Of a stretch of DNA of 64,000 nucleotides, positions 34,823 to 44,216 are shown piece by piece. This DNA is from SFLA01 sp045595785. Lineage in GTDB: Bacteria > Bacillota > Clostridia > Oscillospirales > CAG-382. Made by a program: the position numbers and the translations under genes. The DNA lies in NCBI GenBank assembly GCA_045595785.1, contig JAZOBE010000014.1, positions 1-64,000 on the forward strand, in the 5' to 3' direction. Below the pieces are notes generated by a model. The model did no database searches. It was given only the letters and a program-made list of their open reading frames with translations, and had not been told where the DNA came from. Each line of letters starts with the position of its first letter. The stretch's first letter is position 1.

Positions 34823-36319
34823 ATGAAAAGAAAAGTATCTATTATAGCACTTCTTCTTTGTCTTCTTACTGTTATTTCCGCAGTAACCGCTTGTCAGCCT
34901 GCAGATAATAACGAGGCTTCCAAAGCAGACACTTCTAACGTTTCCGGTAAGCCCGAGCGTTACGTTGCTGACCTTCCCGAGTTCTCTTGGGACGTAAACG
35001 ACGACAAGTACGCTACTTTTGACGTTCTCGTTTACAGTAACAATGTTCAGAATACATATTTCTCTGAGGAAATCGGCTACAATATGTATTCCACTACCGA
35101 CGAGGTTCTTAACGCCGCTGTTATGGAGCGTAATAACTACGTTGAACAGCTTACCGGCGTAAAGATCGTTGCACACGCAGTTGATAACGTTCACACCACT
35201 CTCTCTGAAGATATCGCTTCCGGCGGCGGTCTGTACGATATGGCTATGCCCTTTATGCCTTCTGCTGCTACTCTTGCACAGGAGGGCGTTCTTCATCCTC
35301 TTAACCAGCTCGACTATATCGATCTTGACCAGCCTTGGTGGGATGCAAACGCTACCGCTTCTCTTTCCGTAGACGGTCAGGTTTACTTCACTACCGGCGA
35401 CATCTCCATCATGCAGAAGATCGTTTCTACCGCTGTTACCTTTAACAAGGAAATGTACGATACCCTTTTCCCCGGTGAAAAGACTCTGTACGAGATTGTT
35501 GATGACGACGAGTGGACTCTTGATAGGCTGGTAGAAATGTCCAAGGTTGCTACCGTTAACGACGGTGACGGCGACTGGGATCTTGATGACCAGTGGGGCT
35601 GCTCCTCTTCTCATGGTGATGCTAATATGTTCTATCTTGCATCCGGTAACACCATCTGCTCCAAGGACGCTGAAGACCTTCCCATGTTCACTATGGACAG
35701 CGCTTCAAGCGTTAACGCTGCAGTTAAGATTCTTGAGCTCCTCCAGCAGAGCGACTGGTGCATCCACGCCCAGGATATGGCCAATATGGGTGCTACCAAC
35801 ATCTGGGTTTCCTCTCTCGACGTATTCGGCGAGGGAAGAGCTCTGTTCAGAACCACCGCTTTCTCTGCTATCAAGAAGCTCCGTGCTTATGATAACGGCG
35901 TTGAATTCGGTATTGTTCCCATGCCTAAGCTCACTGCTGATCAGGATAAATACTATACTCCCTGCTCCGCACTTTACGCTTATGGCGTAGTTATTCCCAT
36001 GAACGTTGCAGACGCAGATTTTTCTGCTTATATGACTGAGCTTGTTTGCTGCGAAGCAAAGAACTACGTTACCGACGCTTACTATGAAGTAACTCTTAAG
36101 AAGCGTGACTCTCAGGACGATGATACCGAGCGTATGCTTGACCTCATCTTCTCCAACGTTGTATACGATCCTGGTTATATCTATAACTTCGGTGCTGCAA
36201 ACAGCGTTCTTACCAACCTTATGTCTTCCAAGTCTGATGACGTTATGTCCTCTATCGAAGAGATCACCGGCAAGGTTGAAACTGATATCGAAGAGATCAT
36301 CGAAAACTTCAGAGACTAA
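34823..36319 (+). CDS. Extracellular solute-binding lipoprotein, paralogue 1 of 4
   Basis: A 498-residue lipoprotein: lipobox VTAC (C24), acidic linker, then a family 1 ABC solute-binding fold. Shared blocks with the next three genes are ATFDVLVYSN, YSTTDEVLNAAVMERNN, YDMAMPFMP, VYFTTGDISIM, AVTFNKEMYDTLFP, DDEWTLDRL, DLDDQWGC, SAIKKLRAYDNGVEFGI and TELVCCEAKNY. Such proteins normally hand sugars or glycans to a permease, but no permease or ATPase gene is present here. It is the most divergent of the four. Terminator follows. Confidence 0.85.
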   Translation: MKRKVSIIALLLCLLTVISAVTACQPADNNEASKADTSNVSGKPERYVADLPEFSWDVNDDKYATFDVLVYSNNVQNTYFSEEIGYNMYSTTDEVLNAAVMERNNYVEQLTGVKIVAHAVDNVHTTLSEDIASGGGLYDMAMPFMPSAATLAQEGVLHPLNQLDYIDLDQPWWDANATASLSVDGQVYFTTGDISIMQKIVSTAVTFNKEMYDTLFPGEKTLYEIVDDDEWTLDRLVEMSKVATVNDGDGDWDLDDQWGCSSSHGDANMFYLASGNTICSKDAEDLPMFTMDSASSVNAAVKILELLQQSDWCIHAQDMANMGATNIWVSSLDVFGEGRALFRTTAFSAIKKLRAYDNGVEFGIVPMPKLTADQDKYYTPCSALYAYGVVIPMNVADADFSAYMTELVCCEAKNYVTDAYYEVTLKKRDSQDDDTERMLDLIFSNVVYDPGYIYNFGAANSVLTNLMSSKSDDVMSSIEEITGKVETDIEEIIENFRD

Positions 36320-36355
36320 AAAGCATCCATTATATCAAAGCATTTATTTCATACC

Positions 36356-36390
36356 CGCGGCGGGGGTGTATATCCCGCCGCGTGGTTTCG
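36356..36390 (+). terminator. Terminator after solute-binding gene 1
   Basis: Perfect GC-rich arms CGCGGCGGG (36356-36364) and CCCGCCGCG (36374-36382) followed by TGGTTTCGTTTTT. It would limit read-through into gene 2. Confidence 0.85.
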
Positions 36391-36446
36391 TTTTTGCAAG
36401 TATAAAGCTTTTCTTTTGATTTTTCTTTTGAACGGACTGACAATAT

Positions 36447-37946
36447 ATGAAAAAAGCAATCGTTCTTTTTCTTGCCTTGCTTATGATAGCGTCCTGCCTT
36501 GTTTCCTGTAACGAGAACGAGGTAACAAATACAAGCGACGTAAGCAAAGACGAGGGTGAAAAGGGCTTCAATCCCGAAACGGGACGTTATGAGGCTGACC
36601 TTCCCGAATTTTCCTGGAATGTTTCTCAAGGCGGACTTTCTACCTTTGACGTTGCCGTAACCAGCGACGAAAATCAAAGCACTTATTATTCCGAGGATAT
36701 CGGATTTGATAAGTATTCCACCACCGACGAGGTGATCAACGATGCTGTTATGCAGCGTAATCATCTGGTGCAGGAGCTTACCGGTGTTAAGGTGGTTGCT
36801 CATTACGTTGCAAACGTTCTAACCGCTGTTGAGGATGATATAGCAACCGGTGCCGGTAAGTTTGATATGGCAATGCCCTTTATTCACAACGCCGTAACCT
36901 TGGCGCAGGAGGGTCTGCTGTACGATCTGAGAAGTGACGCTGTTTCCGAATATATGGATCTGGCTATGCCTTGGTGGGATCAATCTGCCAACGCAACCTT
37001 CTCTGTTGACGGAAAGCTTTATTTCACTACCGGCGATATTACTATAATGACCAAGATAAACACTTGGGCAATAACCTTTAACAAAGAAATGTATGCCACC
37101 CTTTTCCCCGGCGAAAGATCTCTTTACGAGATAGTTGAGGATGGGGATTGGACGTTTGATAAATTGGTGACCTTTTCCAAGGCAGCCACCAAGGATGACG
37201 GTAATGGCGTTTTGGATCTTAACGACCAGTGGGGACTTATAAGCGCATATTCCGACGCCCGTAACTATTACACCGCATCAGGAGAATCTCTTGCGGAAAA
37301 GAATGCGGACGATTTGCCTTACATCACATTTGATACACAGCGCTCCGTCAGCGTCGCGCAGGACGTGCTGGAGCAGTTCTCTCAGGTAAACACCTGGCAT
37401 ATTTACACCAACACTCTTCCCGTAGCATCTCCTTGGGTAACGGCGCTGGATATGTTTGCAGGCGGTCAGGTTCTGTTCCGCACCAGCGTGTTCTCTGCAA
37501 TCAAGAAGCTTCGTAAGTATGATGACGGTATCGAATTCGGTATCGTACCTCTTCCCAAGTATGATGAAAATCAGGATAAGTATTATTCCCCCAGTGACCC
37601 TGCGGGCTATGCGGTAGTCATTCCCATTAACGCCGAGGACGTGTCTTTTTCCGCTTATATGACAGAGCTTGTCTGCTGTGAGGCGAAAAACCATCTTACT
37701 CCCGCTTATTATGAAACTACCCTTAAACACCGTGATGCGCGTGATGACGAGTCCGAGGAAATGCTGGACCTCATCTTTGATAACAAGAAATTTGATATCG
37801 GCGCAATTTACAACTTCGGCGGCTTGGCAGATATGTTCAGCCAGCTCGCTTCTACCGGAAGCTCTGACATAGCCTCCAAGTTTGAGAGCATCTCTCAGAC
37901 TGTTGAGGAGGATATTGAAGATACTATCACCAACTTTGGCGATTAA
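36447..37946 (+). CDS. Extracellular solute-binding lipoprotein, paralogue 2 of 4
   Basis: A 499-residue lipoprotein with lipobox LVSC (C21). It has the same block order as its neighbours (YSTTDEVINDAVMQRNH, FDMAMPFIHNA, LYFTTGDITIM, DDNDQWG-like DLNDQWGL, SAIKKLRKYDDGIEFGI, TELVCCEAKNHLTPAYYETTLKHRDA). The ribosome binding site is weak (GGACTGAC). No clear promoter of its own was seen after the terminator. Ligand unknown. Confidence 0.83.
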   Translation: MKKAIVLFLALLMIASCLVSCNENEVTNTSDVSKDEGEKGFNPETGRYEADLPEFSWNVSQGGLSTFDVAVTSDENQSTYYSEDIGFDKYSTTDEVINDAVMQRNHLVQELTGVKVVAHYVANVLTAVEDDIATGAGKFDMAMPFIHNAVTLAQEGLLYDLRSDAVSEYMDLAMPWWDQSANATFSVDGKLYFTTGDITIMTKINTWAITFNKEMYATLFPGERSLYEIVEDGDWTFDKLVTFSKAATKDDGNGVLDLNDQWGLISAYSDARNYYTASGESLAEKNADDLPYITFDTQRSVSVAQDVLEQFSQVNTWHIYTNTLPVASPWVTALDMFAGGQVLFRTSVFSAIKKLRKYDDGIEFGIVPLPKYDENQDKYYSPSDPAGYAVVIPINAEDVSFSAYMTELVCCEAKNHLTPAYYETTLKHRDARDDESEEMLDLIFDNKKFDIGAIYNFGGLADMFSQLASTGSSDIASKFESISQTVEEDIEDTITNFGD

Positions 37947-37977
37947 AAAAGCAAAAATAACAAACGGAGGCAAAAAA

Positions 37978-39489
37978 ATGAAAAAGATCATCGTTTTGTT
38001 GCTGTGCGTTCTTATGGTCGGCTCCTGCTTGCTGGTTTCCTGCAATAATGATCCTTCCAATACGAGCGATAGCAAAGACAATTCCGAAAATTCTATCGGT
38101 GAGGGAATGGATGAAAACGGTCAATACGTTGCCAACCTTCCCGCATTCTCCTGGGATGTTAATAACGCTACCTACGCCACCTTTGATGTAGCTGTTTATT
38201 CCAACGAGGTTCAGGAAACATACTTCTCCGAGGATATAGGATACGGCAAGTACGCTACTACCGACGAGGTTATTGACAACGCGGTTATGGAGCGTAACAA
38301 CAAGGTTGAGCAGATGACCGGCTGTGTTGTTAACCCTTGCTATGAAAAAGACGTTGTAAGCGCTATAAGAGACGATATCGCTACCGGCGCAGGCAGATAC
38401 GATATGGCAATGCCCTTCCTTTCCGGTGCGGTTGCTCTCGCACAGGAGGGACAGCTTAACGCACTTACCGATGAAAATCTTGCACAGTATATTGATCTTT
38501 CTATGCCTTGGTGGGATAAGGGCGCTACCGAAGCGTTTTCCATCTCCAACCAGGTATACTTTGCTACCGGTGATATCACCATTATGGCGAAGATAAGCAC
38601 TTGGGCTATCACCTTTAACAAGCAGATGTATGACGAGTTGTTTACCGACCAGAAGTCTCTTTATGACCTGGTTGAGGACGGCGAATGGACCTTTGATAAG
38701 TTCGTTACCTTCTCCAAGACTGCTACTATGCAGCTGGTTGACGACGGTATTTGGGATCATAACGACCGTTGGGGTTGCGTAAGTGCTTTCTCCGATCCTT
38801 ATAACTACTATTCCGCAGCAGGTGAATCTGTTGCCGCTAAGGATGCAGACGACCTGCCCTTCATCACCTTTGATACCGACCGTTCCGTAACCGTTGCACA
38901 GACCGTGCTTGAGGAGTTCTCTGAGCTTAACGAATGGCATATCTATTCCAACACTCTCAATACTCCCAACATCTGGGTAACCTCTCTTGATATCTTCGGC
39001 GAAGGCAGAGCGCTGTTCAGAACCAGCGTATTCTCCGCTATCAAGAAGCTTCGTAACTATGAAAACGGTATCGAATTCGGTATCATTCCTCTTCCCAAGT
39101 TTGATGAAAAGCAGGAGAACTACTATTCTCCTTCCGGATCCGGTGCATACGTTGCAGTAATTCCTATTTCCGCACCCGATCCTGAATTTTCTGCATATAT
39201 GACCCAGCTCATCGCTTGCGAGGCAAAGAACTATCTTACTCCCGCATACTATGAGACTACTCTTAAATCTCGTGACGCTCGTGATGATGAGTCCGAAAGA
39301 ATGCTTGACGATTACATCTTCGCAAACCTTAAGTTTGACGTAGGCCTTATCTACAACTTCGGTGGTGTTGGAACCATGTTCCAGGAATTGGCACAGCAGG
39401 GCTCTGCAGATATTACCTCCAAGTTCGACTCTATAAGAGATAATATTGATTCCGAGATAGAAGATACTATTGAAAACTACCGTGCATAA
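37978..39489 (+). CDS. Extracellular solute-binding lipoprotein, paralogue 3 of 4
   Basis: A 503-residue lipoprotein with lipobox LVSC (C22). The start at 37978 has CGGAGG and a canonical signal peptide; a longer in-frame extension upstream overlaps gene 2 and is unlikely. From residue about 340 onward it is nearly identical to paralogue 4 (SLDIFGEGRALFRTSVFSAI, LRNYENGIEFGIIPLPKFDE, SRDARDDESE), indicating the most recent duplication in the array. Separated from gene 2 by only 31 bases, so co-transcribed with it. Confidence 0.85.
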   Translation: MKKIIVLLLCVLMVGSCLLVSCNNDPSNTSDSKDNSENSIGEGMDENGQYVANLPAFSWDVNNATYATFDVAVYSNEVQETYFSEDIGYGKYATTDEVIDNAVMERNNKVEQMTGCVVNPCYEKDVVSAIRDDIATGAGRYDMAMPFLSGAVALAQEGQLNALTDENLAQYIDLSMPWWDKGATEAFSISNQVYFATGDITIMAKISTWAITFNKQMYDELFTDQKSLYDLVEDGEWTFDKFVTFSKTATMQLVDDGIWDHNDRWGCVSAFSDPYNYYSAAGESVAAKDADDLPFITFDTDRSVTVAQTVLEEFSELNEWHIYSNTLNTPNIWVTSLDIFGEGRALFRTSVFSAIKKLRNYENGIEFGIIPLPKFDEKQENYYSPSGSGAYVAVIPISAPDPEFSAYMTQLIACEAKNYLTPAYYETTLKSRDARDDESERMLDDYIFANLKFDVGLIYNFGGVGTMFQELAQQGSADITSKFDSIRDNIDSEIEDTIENYRA

Positions 39490-39557
39490 AGCTTTGGCTT
39501 TCTCTGCCTTTTTGGCAAAGAAGCATAATACGGTATGACCGAGATTGACACGTCGAC

Positions 39558-39600
39558 AATAACGGGTGGTACCTTGGCGTATCACCCGTTATTATATTTT
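39558..39600 (+). terminator. Terminator between solute-binding genes 3 and 4
   Basis: Perfect arms AATAACGGGTG (39558-39568) and CACCCGTTATT (39583-39593), then ATATTTT. It lies between two otherwise similar genes, so gene 4 may have a separate promoter or receive read-through. Confidence 0.75.
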
Positions 39601-39621
39601 AATAATAATTGGAGCTATGAT

Positions 39622-41130
39622 ATGAAAAGAATTATTGCTTTATTATTGGGTCTGCTTTTGCTTGCTTCCGCTTTACTTGTGTCCTGCAACACCGCAGATA
39701 ATACGAGTGAACCCGAAGCCAGCGAAGGCGGTGAGATAGTTAACGGCTATGACCCCGAAAGCGACCAGTACGTTGCCTCTCTCCCCGAATTTTCCTGGAA
39801 TACAAACGATTCCGTATATAAGACCTTTGACGTTGCCGTAACCAGCAACGAGGAACAGCCCACCTTCTTCTCCGAGGACCTGTGCTTTGATAAATACACT
39901 ACTACCGATGCGGTTATTAACGAAGCGGTAAGAGAGCGTAACAATAAGGTTGAGCAGATGACAGGCGTTGTTATCAACCCCATATACGTTAAAAACGTAG
40001 CAGAAGCCGTAAAGCAGGATATTGCAACCGGCGCAGGTCAGTACGATATGGCAATGCCCTTCCTTTCTGCGGCACGTGTTCTGGCGCAGGAAGGACATTT
40101 GGTTGCACTTAACAGCGAGGACCTTTCTCCTTATCTCGATCTTTCCATGCCTTGGTGGTCCAAGGGCGCAACTGATGCGTTTTCTGTGGCAAACCGCGTA
40201 TATTTCACCACAGGTGATATAACCATCCTTTCCAAGATTGCTACTCGCGCTCTGGTGTTCAACAAGGAAATGTATGACCAGCTTTTTCCCGATAACCCTT
40301 CTCTTTACGAGATGGTAGAGGACGGTGTCTGGACCTATGACAAGTTCCTCCCCATGTGCAAAGCGGCAACCTTTAACGACGGAGACGAGGTTTGGGACCA
40401 TAACGACCGTTGGGGTCTTGTAAGTGAGCTTACCGACCCGTATCATTATTATTCTGCGGCAGGTGAATCCCTTGCAAAGAAGGACGCAGACGGACTTCCT
40501 TATCTCACCTTTGATTCCGAGCGTTCAATTACCATTGCCCAGCGTCTGCTGGAAGAGTATTCCAAATTAAACACATGGCACATTTGCTCCAACACACTTA
40601 AAACTCCCGATATCTGGGTAACCTCCCTTGATATTTTCGGTGAAGGCAGAGCATTGTTCCGCACCAGCGTGTTCTCCGCTATCAAAAAGCTTCGTAACTA
40701 TGAGAACGGCATTGAGTTCGGCATCATTCCTCTTCCCAAGTTTGATGAACAGCAGGAAAACTATTATTCTCCCTCCGGTGAGCTTACCTTTGTTGTAACC
40801 ATTCCCATTACCGCACCCGATCCTGAGTTTTCCGCGTATATGACCCAGCTTATCGCTTGCGAGGCAAAGAATTATCTTACCCCCGCATATTATGAAACAA
40901 CCCTTAAATCCCGCGATGCGCGTGACGATGAATCCGAAAAGATGCTTGACGAGTATATTTTCGCCAACCTTAAGTACGATATCGGTAACGTATACAACTT
41001 CGGCGGAATAAGCAGTATGTTCTCCGAGCTTGCTCAAAAGGGTTCCTCTGATATAGCTTCCAAGTATGAAACCATCAAGGACAAGGCACAGCAAGAGATT
41101 CAGGACACTATTGACGATTTTACATCCTAA
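39622..41130 (+). CDS. Extracellular solute-binding lipoprotein, paralogue 4 of 4
   Basis: A 502-residue lipoprotein with lipobox LVSC (C22) and GGAGC before the ATG at 39622; the longer upstream extension contains the terminator and is rejected. Core blocks match paralogue 3 (QYDMAMPFLSAAR, VYFTTGDITIL, SLDIFGEGRALFRTSVFSAI, TQLIACEAKNYLTPAYYETT). Only 8 bases separate it from ygiQ with no terminator, so ygiQ probably shares its transcript. Confidence 0.85.
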   Translation: MKRIIALLLGLLLLASALLVSCNTADNTSEPEASEGGEIVNGYDPESDQYVASLPEFSWNTNDSVYKTFDVAVTSNEEQPTFFSEDLCFDKYTTTDAVINEAVRERNNKVEQMTGVVINPIYVKNVAEAVKQDIATGAGQYDMAMPFLSAARVLAQEGHLVALNSEDLSPYLDLSMPWWSKGATDAFSVANRVYFTTGDITILSKIATRALVFNKEMYDQLFPDNPSLYEMVEDGVWTYDKFLPMCKAATFNDGDEVWDHNDRWGLVSELTDPYHYYSAAGESLAKKDADGLPYLTFDSERSITIAQRLLEEYSKLNTWHICSNTLKTPDIWVTSLDIFGEGRALFRTSVFSAIKKLRNYENGIEFGIIPLPKFDEQQENYYSPSGELTFVVTIPITAPDPEFSAYMTQLIACEAKNYLTPAYYETTLKSRDARDDESEKMLDEYIFANLKYDIGNVYNFGGISSMFSELAQKGSSDIASKYETIKDKAQQEIQDTIDDFTS

Positions 41131-41138
41131 AGATCATT

Positions 41139-43013
41139 ATGGCCTTTTTACCTATTTCGTTAAACGAAGCAAGAGAACAGGGTATAACCGAATTTGATTT
41201 TATTATCGTAACGGGTGATGCATACGTGGATCACCCCTCTTTCGGTACCGCCGTAATCGGCAGAGTGCTGGAGGCGGAAGGATATACCGTTGCGGTCATT
41301 CCCCAGCCGGATTGGCGCACTACCGAGGATTTCAAACGGTTCGGTAAGCCTCGTCTTGCCTTTCTTGTAAACAGCGGCAACATTGATTCAATGGTTGCCC
41401 ATTATACCGCCGCGCGCCGCCGCCGCAACAGCGATTATTATTCGCCCGGCGGTGTTGCCGGCAAGCGTCCCGACCGCGCTGTTATCGTATACTGCAACCG
41501 CATCCGTGAAGCTTATGGTGACGTTCCCATAGTTATCGGCGGAGTGGAGGCGTCTACTCGACGCTTTGCCCATTACGATTATTGGACGGATTCTGTCCGC
41601 CGCAGTATTCTTGTGGATTGCCGCGCAGATATTCTCACCTACGGCATGGGCGAAAATATCCTTCGCCGCATTGCGTTCCTTTTGGATAAAGGCGTGCCCG
41701 TAAAAAAGATACGGGACGTAAGAGGCTGCTGCTATCTTGCTGAAAAGGATTTCGTCCCTAAGTTTGAGACCGAGTTTATCGGAGATTACGATACTCTCAA
41801 AACCAACAAGACGGAATTCGCCCGCGCTTTTGAGATACAGGCGAGAAATCAGGATCACGTTATCGGCAAAGCGCTTATTGAGGATTACGGCGATAAGATT
41901 CTGGTTCAGACTCCGCCCATGCCTCCTCTCACTCGAAACGAGCTGGATGCAGTGTATTCGCTTCCCTTTGAAAGGGAGGTTCATCCCGATTATCTTCCTC
42001 TCGGCGGAGTTCCTGCCATTAATGAGGTCAAGTTTTCCATTGCCCACAACCGCGGTTGCTTCGGCTCCTGCAACTTTTGCTCCATTGCATTCCATCAGGG
42101 CAGGCAGGTGGTGTCCCGAAGCGTGGAATCCGTGGTAAAGGAAGCAGAAATTCTGGCAAGCAAGCCGGATTTCAAGGGCTATATCCACGATGTAGGCGGT
42201 CCTACCGCAAACTTCCGCTTTGCCTCCTGCGAAAAGCAGAAAAAGCACGGTATGTGCACTAACAGAAAATGTCTTGAACCGTCGCCTTGTCCCAACCTTA
42301 AGGTTGACCACAGCGATTATATCCATTTGCTTGAGCAGGTGGAAAAGGTAAAGGGCGTTAAAAAGGTGTTTATCCGCAGCGGAATTCGCTTTGATTACGT
42401 TATAGCCGATAAAAACGATGCGTTTTTCAAAAAACTGGTACGTGACCATGTCAGCGGTCAGCTTAAGGTTGCGCCCGAGCATTGCGTTGACTGTGTTCTT
42501 CATTATATGGGCAAACCCAATATTGCCACCTATAACCGTTTCAAAAAGAAGTTTTACGATATCACTTCCGCAATGGGCAAGGAGCAGTACCTTGTGCCTT
42601 ACCTTATGTCATCTCATCCCGGAAGCAAATTAGAGGATGCCCTTGAATTGGCGCTGTATCTTAAGGAAAACAACATAAACCCCGAGCAGGTGCAGGATTT
42701 TTATCCCACACCCGGCACTGCGTCAACCTGCATGTTCCATACGGGCTTGGATCCTTATACCTTAAAGCCGGTGTACGTTGCCCGTTCATACGAAGAAAAA
42801 CAGCTTCAGCGTGCGTTGCTTCAGGCATATCGTCCCGAAAATGCGCAAATGGTTAAAAAAGCGCTTTATAAGCTTGGCAGAGAAGACCTTATTCCCGTTT
42901 TGCTTCCTTATAAAAACAAAATTCAAAAACTGCAAAAAACGCAAAAAAACAGCAAAATGCAGGGAAAAAACCACCAAAAACAAAAAAACAACGATAAACG
43001 CGGCAGAAAGTAA
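41139..43013 (+). CDS. YgiQ family radical SAM protein
   Basis: A 624-residue protein matching the YgiQ family (UPF0313). An N-terminal cobalamin-binding-like domain (DFIIVTGDAYVDHPSFG, PIVIGGVEASTRRFAHYDYW) precedes the radical SAM core with cluster motif CFGSCNFC in NRGCFGSCNFCSIAFHQGR (about residues 302-320), and the late PGTASTCMFHTGLDPYT block. The last 35 residues are Lys/Gln/Asn-rich, an unusual basic tail. Role unknown; usually a stand-alone gene. Confidence 0.93.
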   Translation: MAFLPISLNEAREQGITEFDFIIVTGDAYVDHPSFGTAVIGRVLEAEGYTVAVIPQPDWRTTEDFKRFGKPRLAFLVNSGNIDSMVAHYTAARRRRNSDYYSPGGVAGKRPDRAVIVYCNRIREAYGDVPIVIGGVEASTRRFAHYDYWTDSVRRSILVDCRADILTYGMGENILRRIAFLLDKGVPVKKIRDVRGCCYLAEKDFVPKFETEFIGDYDTLKTNKTEFARAFEIQARNQDHVIGKALIEDYGDKILVQTPPMPPLTRNELDAVYSLPFEREVHPDYLPLGGVPAINEVKFSIAHNRGCFGSCNFCSIAFHQGRQVVSRSVESVVKEAEILASKPDFKGYIHDVGGPTANFRFASCEKQKKHGMCTNRKCLEPSPCPNLKVDHSDYIHLLEQVEKVKGVKKVFIRSGIRFDYVIADKNDAFFKKLVRDHVSGQLKVAPEHCVDCVLHYMGKPNIATYNRFKKKFYDITSAMGKEQYLVPYLMSSHPGSKLEDALELALYLKENNINPEQVQDFYPTPGTASTCMFHTGLDPYTLKPVYVARSYEEKQLQRALLQAYRPENAQMVKKALYKLGREDLIPVLLPYKNKIQKLQKTQKNSKMQGKNHQKQKNNDKRGRK

Positions 43014-43030
43014 GCTTTCTCCGCGTTTTT
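42996..43030 (+). terminator. Terminator overlapping the ygiQ stop codon
   Basis: Arms AAACGCGG (42996-43003) with AGAAAG, and CTTTCT with CCGCGTTT (43021-43028), then T run. The TAA at 43011-43013 lies in the loop, so the stem includes the last codons. Confidence 0.8.
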
Positions 43031-43123
43031 CCTTTTTTATCACAACATATATTGCGCAGTAATGAGCAAATTAATGTCGGATAGCGTTTTATTCATTCAA
43101 ATAAAAAAGGGAAGGTAATGCTT

Positions 43124-44134
43124 TTGAAAAGATTCAGGCGTTTTGCTTTTCTTATCCTTTGTGCGTGTATCTGCGTGGGTATGCTTACCGAGTTTCCCGT
43201 TTCGGCGGCGCGGCAAAAGCTTATTCCCGGCGGAATGAATTTCGGCGTGAAATTCTTTACAGACGGTCTGCTTGTGGTCGGCACCGCAGACGTTACCACC
43301 GCAGAGGGACTCGTCTCACCTGCAGAGAACTGCGGTATAAAGGTTAAGGAAGCAATAATTTCAGTGGACGGCAAGAAAATGTCCACCTCAGAAGATCTCG
43401 CCCGCACCGTTAATAACAGCGGCGGCAAGGAGATAACTCTTTCGGTGCGAGACGTTAACGGCGGAGAACGGTCGGTTAAGGTAAAGCCCGTTCTTTCTTC
43501 GGAAACGGGAAAATGGTGTATCGGTCTCTGGGTTCGTGATTCTACGGCAGGCATCGGCACGGTTACCTTTATCAACGCATTCGACGGCGCCTTCGGTGGC
43601 TTGGGACACGGCATTTGCGATGTTGATACAGGGGTTTTAATGCCGGTAGGCAAGGCTTACGTTGTGGATGTGGAGATAACCTCCATCAATAAGGGCGACA
43701 CACGTATTCCCGGCGAACTGAAGGGTGTTTTTGGCAAGGAGGTCAGAGGAGAGATATACAAGAACACGGATACCGGAGTTTTCGGCACGCTTTCTTCTCT
43801 TCCCGCTTCTCTTCGTGAGCCCATGGAGGTAGCCTCCCGTAAGGAGGTAACGGAAGGGAAGGCAAAAGTACTTTGTCAGCTTAACGGCAAGGTAGGGGAA
43901 TATGAAATTGAGATAGTTAAGGTATATAAAGATTCGGGGGATACTAAAAACTTTCTCATTCGTGTAACCGATCCTGTCCTGCTTGAAGCTACCGGCGGAA
44001 TCGTTCAGGGAATGTCAGGGTCTCCCATTATCCAAAACGGACGCCTTGTGGGTGCGGTAACACACGTCCTCGTCAACGACCACACCAAGGGCTACGGCAT
44101 ATTTATAGAGAATATGCTGAATACAGCAAAGTAA
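43124..44134 (+). CDS. spoIVB: SpoIVB peptidase (sporulation sigma-K checkpoint protease)
   Basis: A 336-residue secreted protease with one N-terminal membrane/signal segment, a PDZ domain (about residues 50-110, containing CGIKVKEAIISVDGKKM) and a SpoIVB peptidase S55 domain (GFGGLGHGICD, then the catalytic GMSGSPII with its serine). It signals from forespore to mother cell by cutting SpoIVFA. The TTG at 43124 is eight bases after GGGAAGG; the ATG at 43118 is only two bases after it, so TTG is preferred, though the ATG is possible. No gene follows in the usual order; spo0A normally comes next. Confidence 0.92.
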   Translation: MKRFRRFAFLILCACICVGMLTEFPVSAARQKLIPGGMNFGVKFFTDGLLVVGTADVTTAEGLVSPAENCGIKVKEAIISVDGKKMSTSEDLARTVNNSGGKEITLSVRDVNGGERSVKVKPVLSSETGKWCIGLWVRDSTAGIGTVTFINAFDGAFGGLGHGICDVDTGVLMPVGKAYVVDVEITSINKGDTRIPGELKGVFGKEVRGEIYKNTDTGVFGTLSSLPASLREPMEVASRKEVTEGKAKVLCQLNGKVGEYEIEIVKVYKDSGDTKNFLIRVTDPVLLEATGGIVQGMSGSPIIQNGRLVGAVTHVLVNDHTKGYGIFIENMLNTAK

Positions 44135-44184
44135 AAACAAAGGCGCGTACAGAAACTCTTGCTGTCGCTGCATAATAAAAAATC

Positions 44185-44215
44185 ACCCCACAAATCAATT
44201 TGTGGGGTACTTTTT
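44185..44215. terminator. Convergent bidirectional terminator
   Basis: Arms ACCCCACAAAT and ATTTGTGGGGT (44185-44208) with A-rich left and T-rich right sides, between the spoIVB and pcp genes that face one another. Confidence 0.85.
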
Positions 44216-44216
44216 G

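Noticed and set aside
37927..39585. 552-codon minus-strand frame opposite solute-binding gene 3
   Set aside because: Similar antisense frames occur opposite all four paralogues, which is expected from shared codon bias. No start signal or family was seen.
34823..41130. Mobile element driving the solute-binding array
   Set aside because: No transposase, terminal inverted repeats or target-site duplications were seen; tandem duplication by recombination is simpler.
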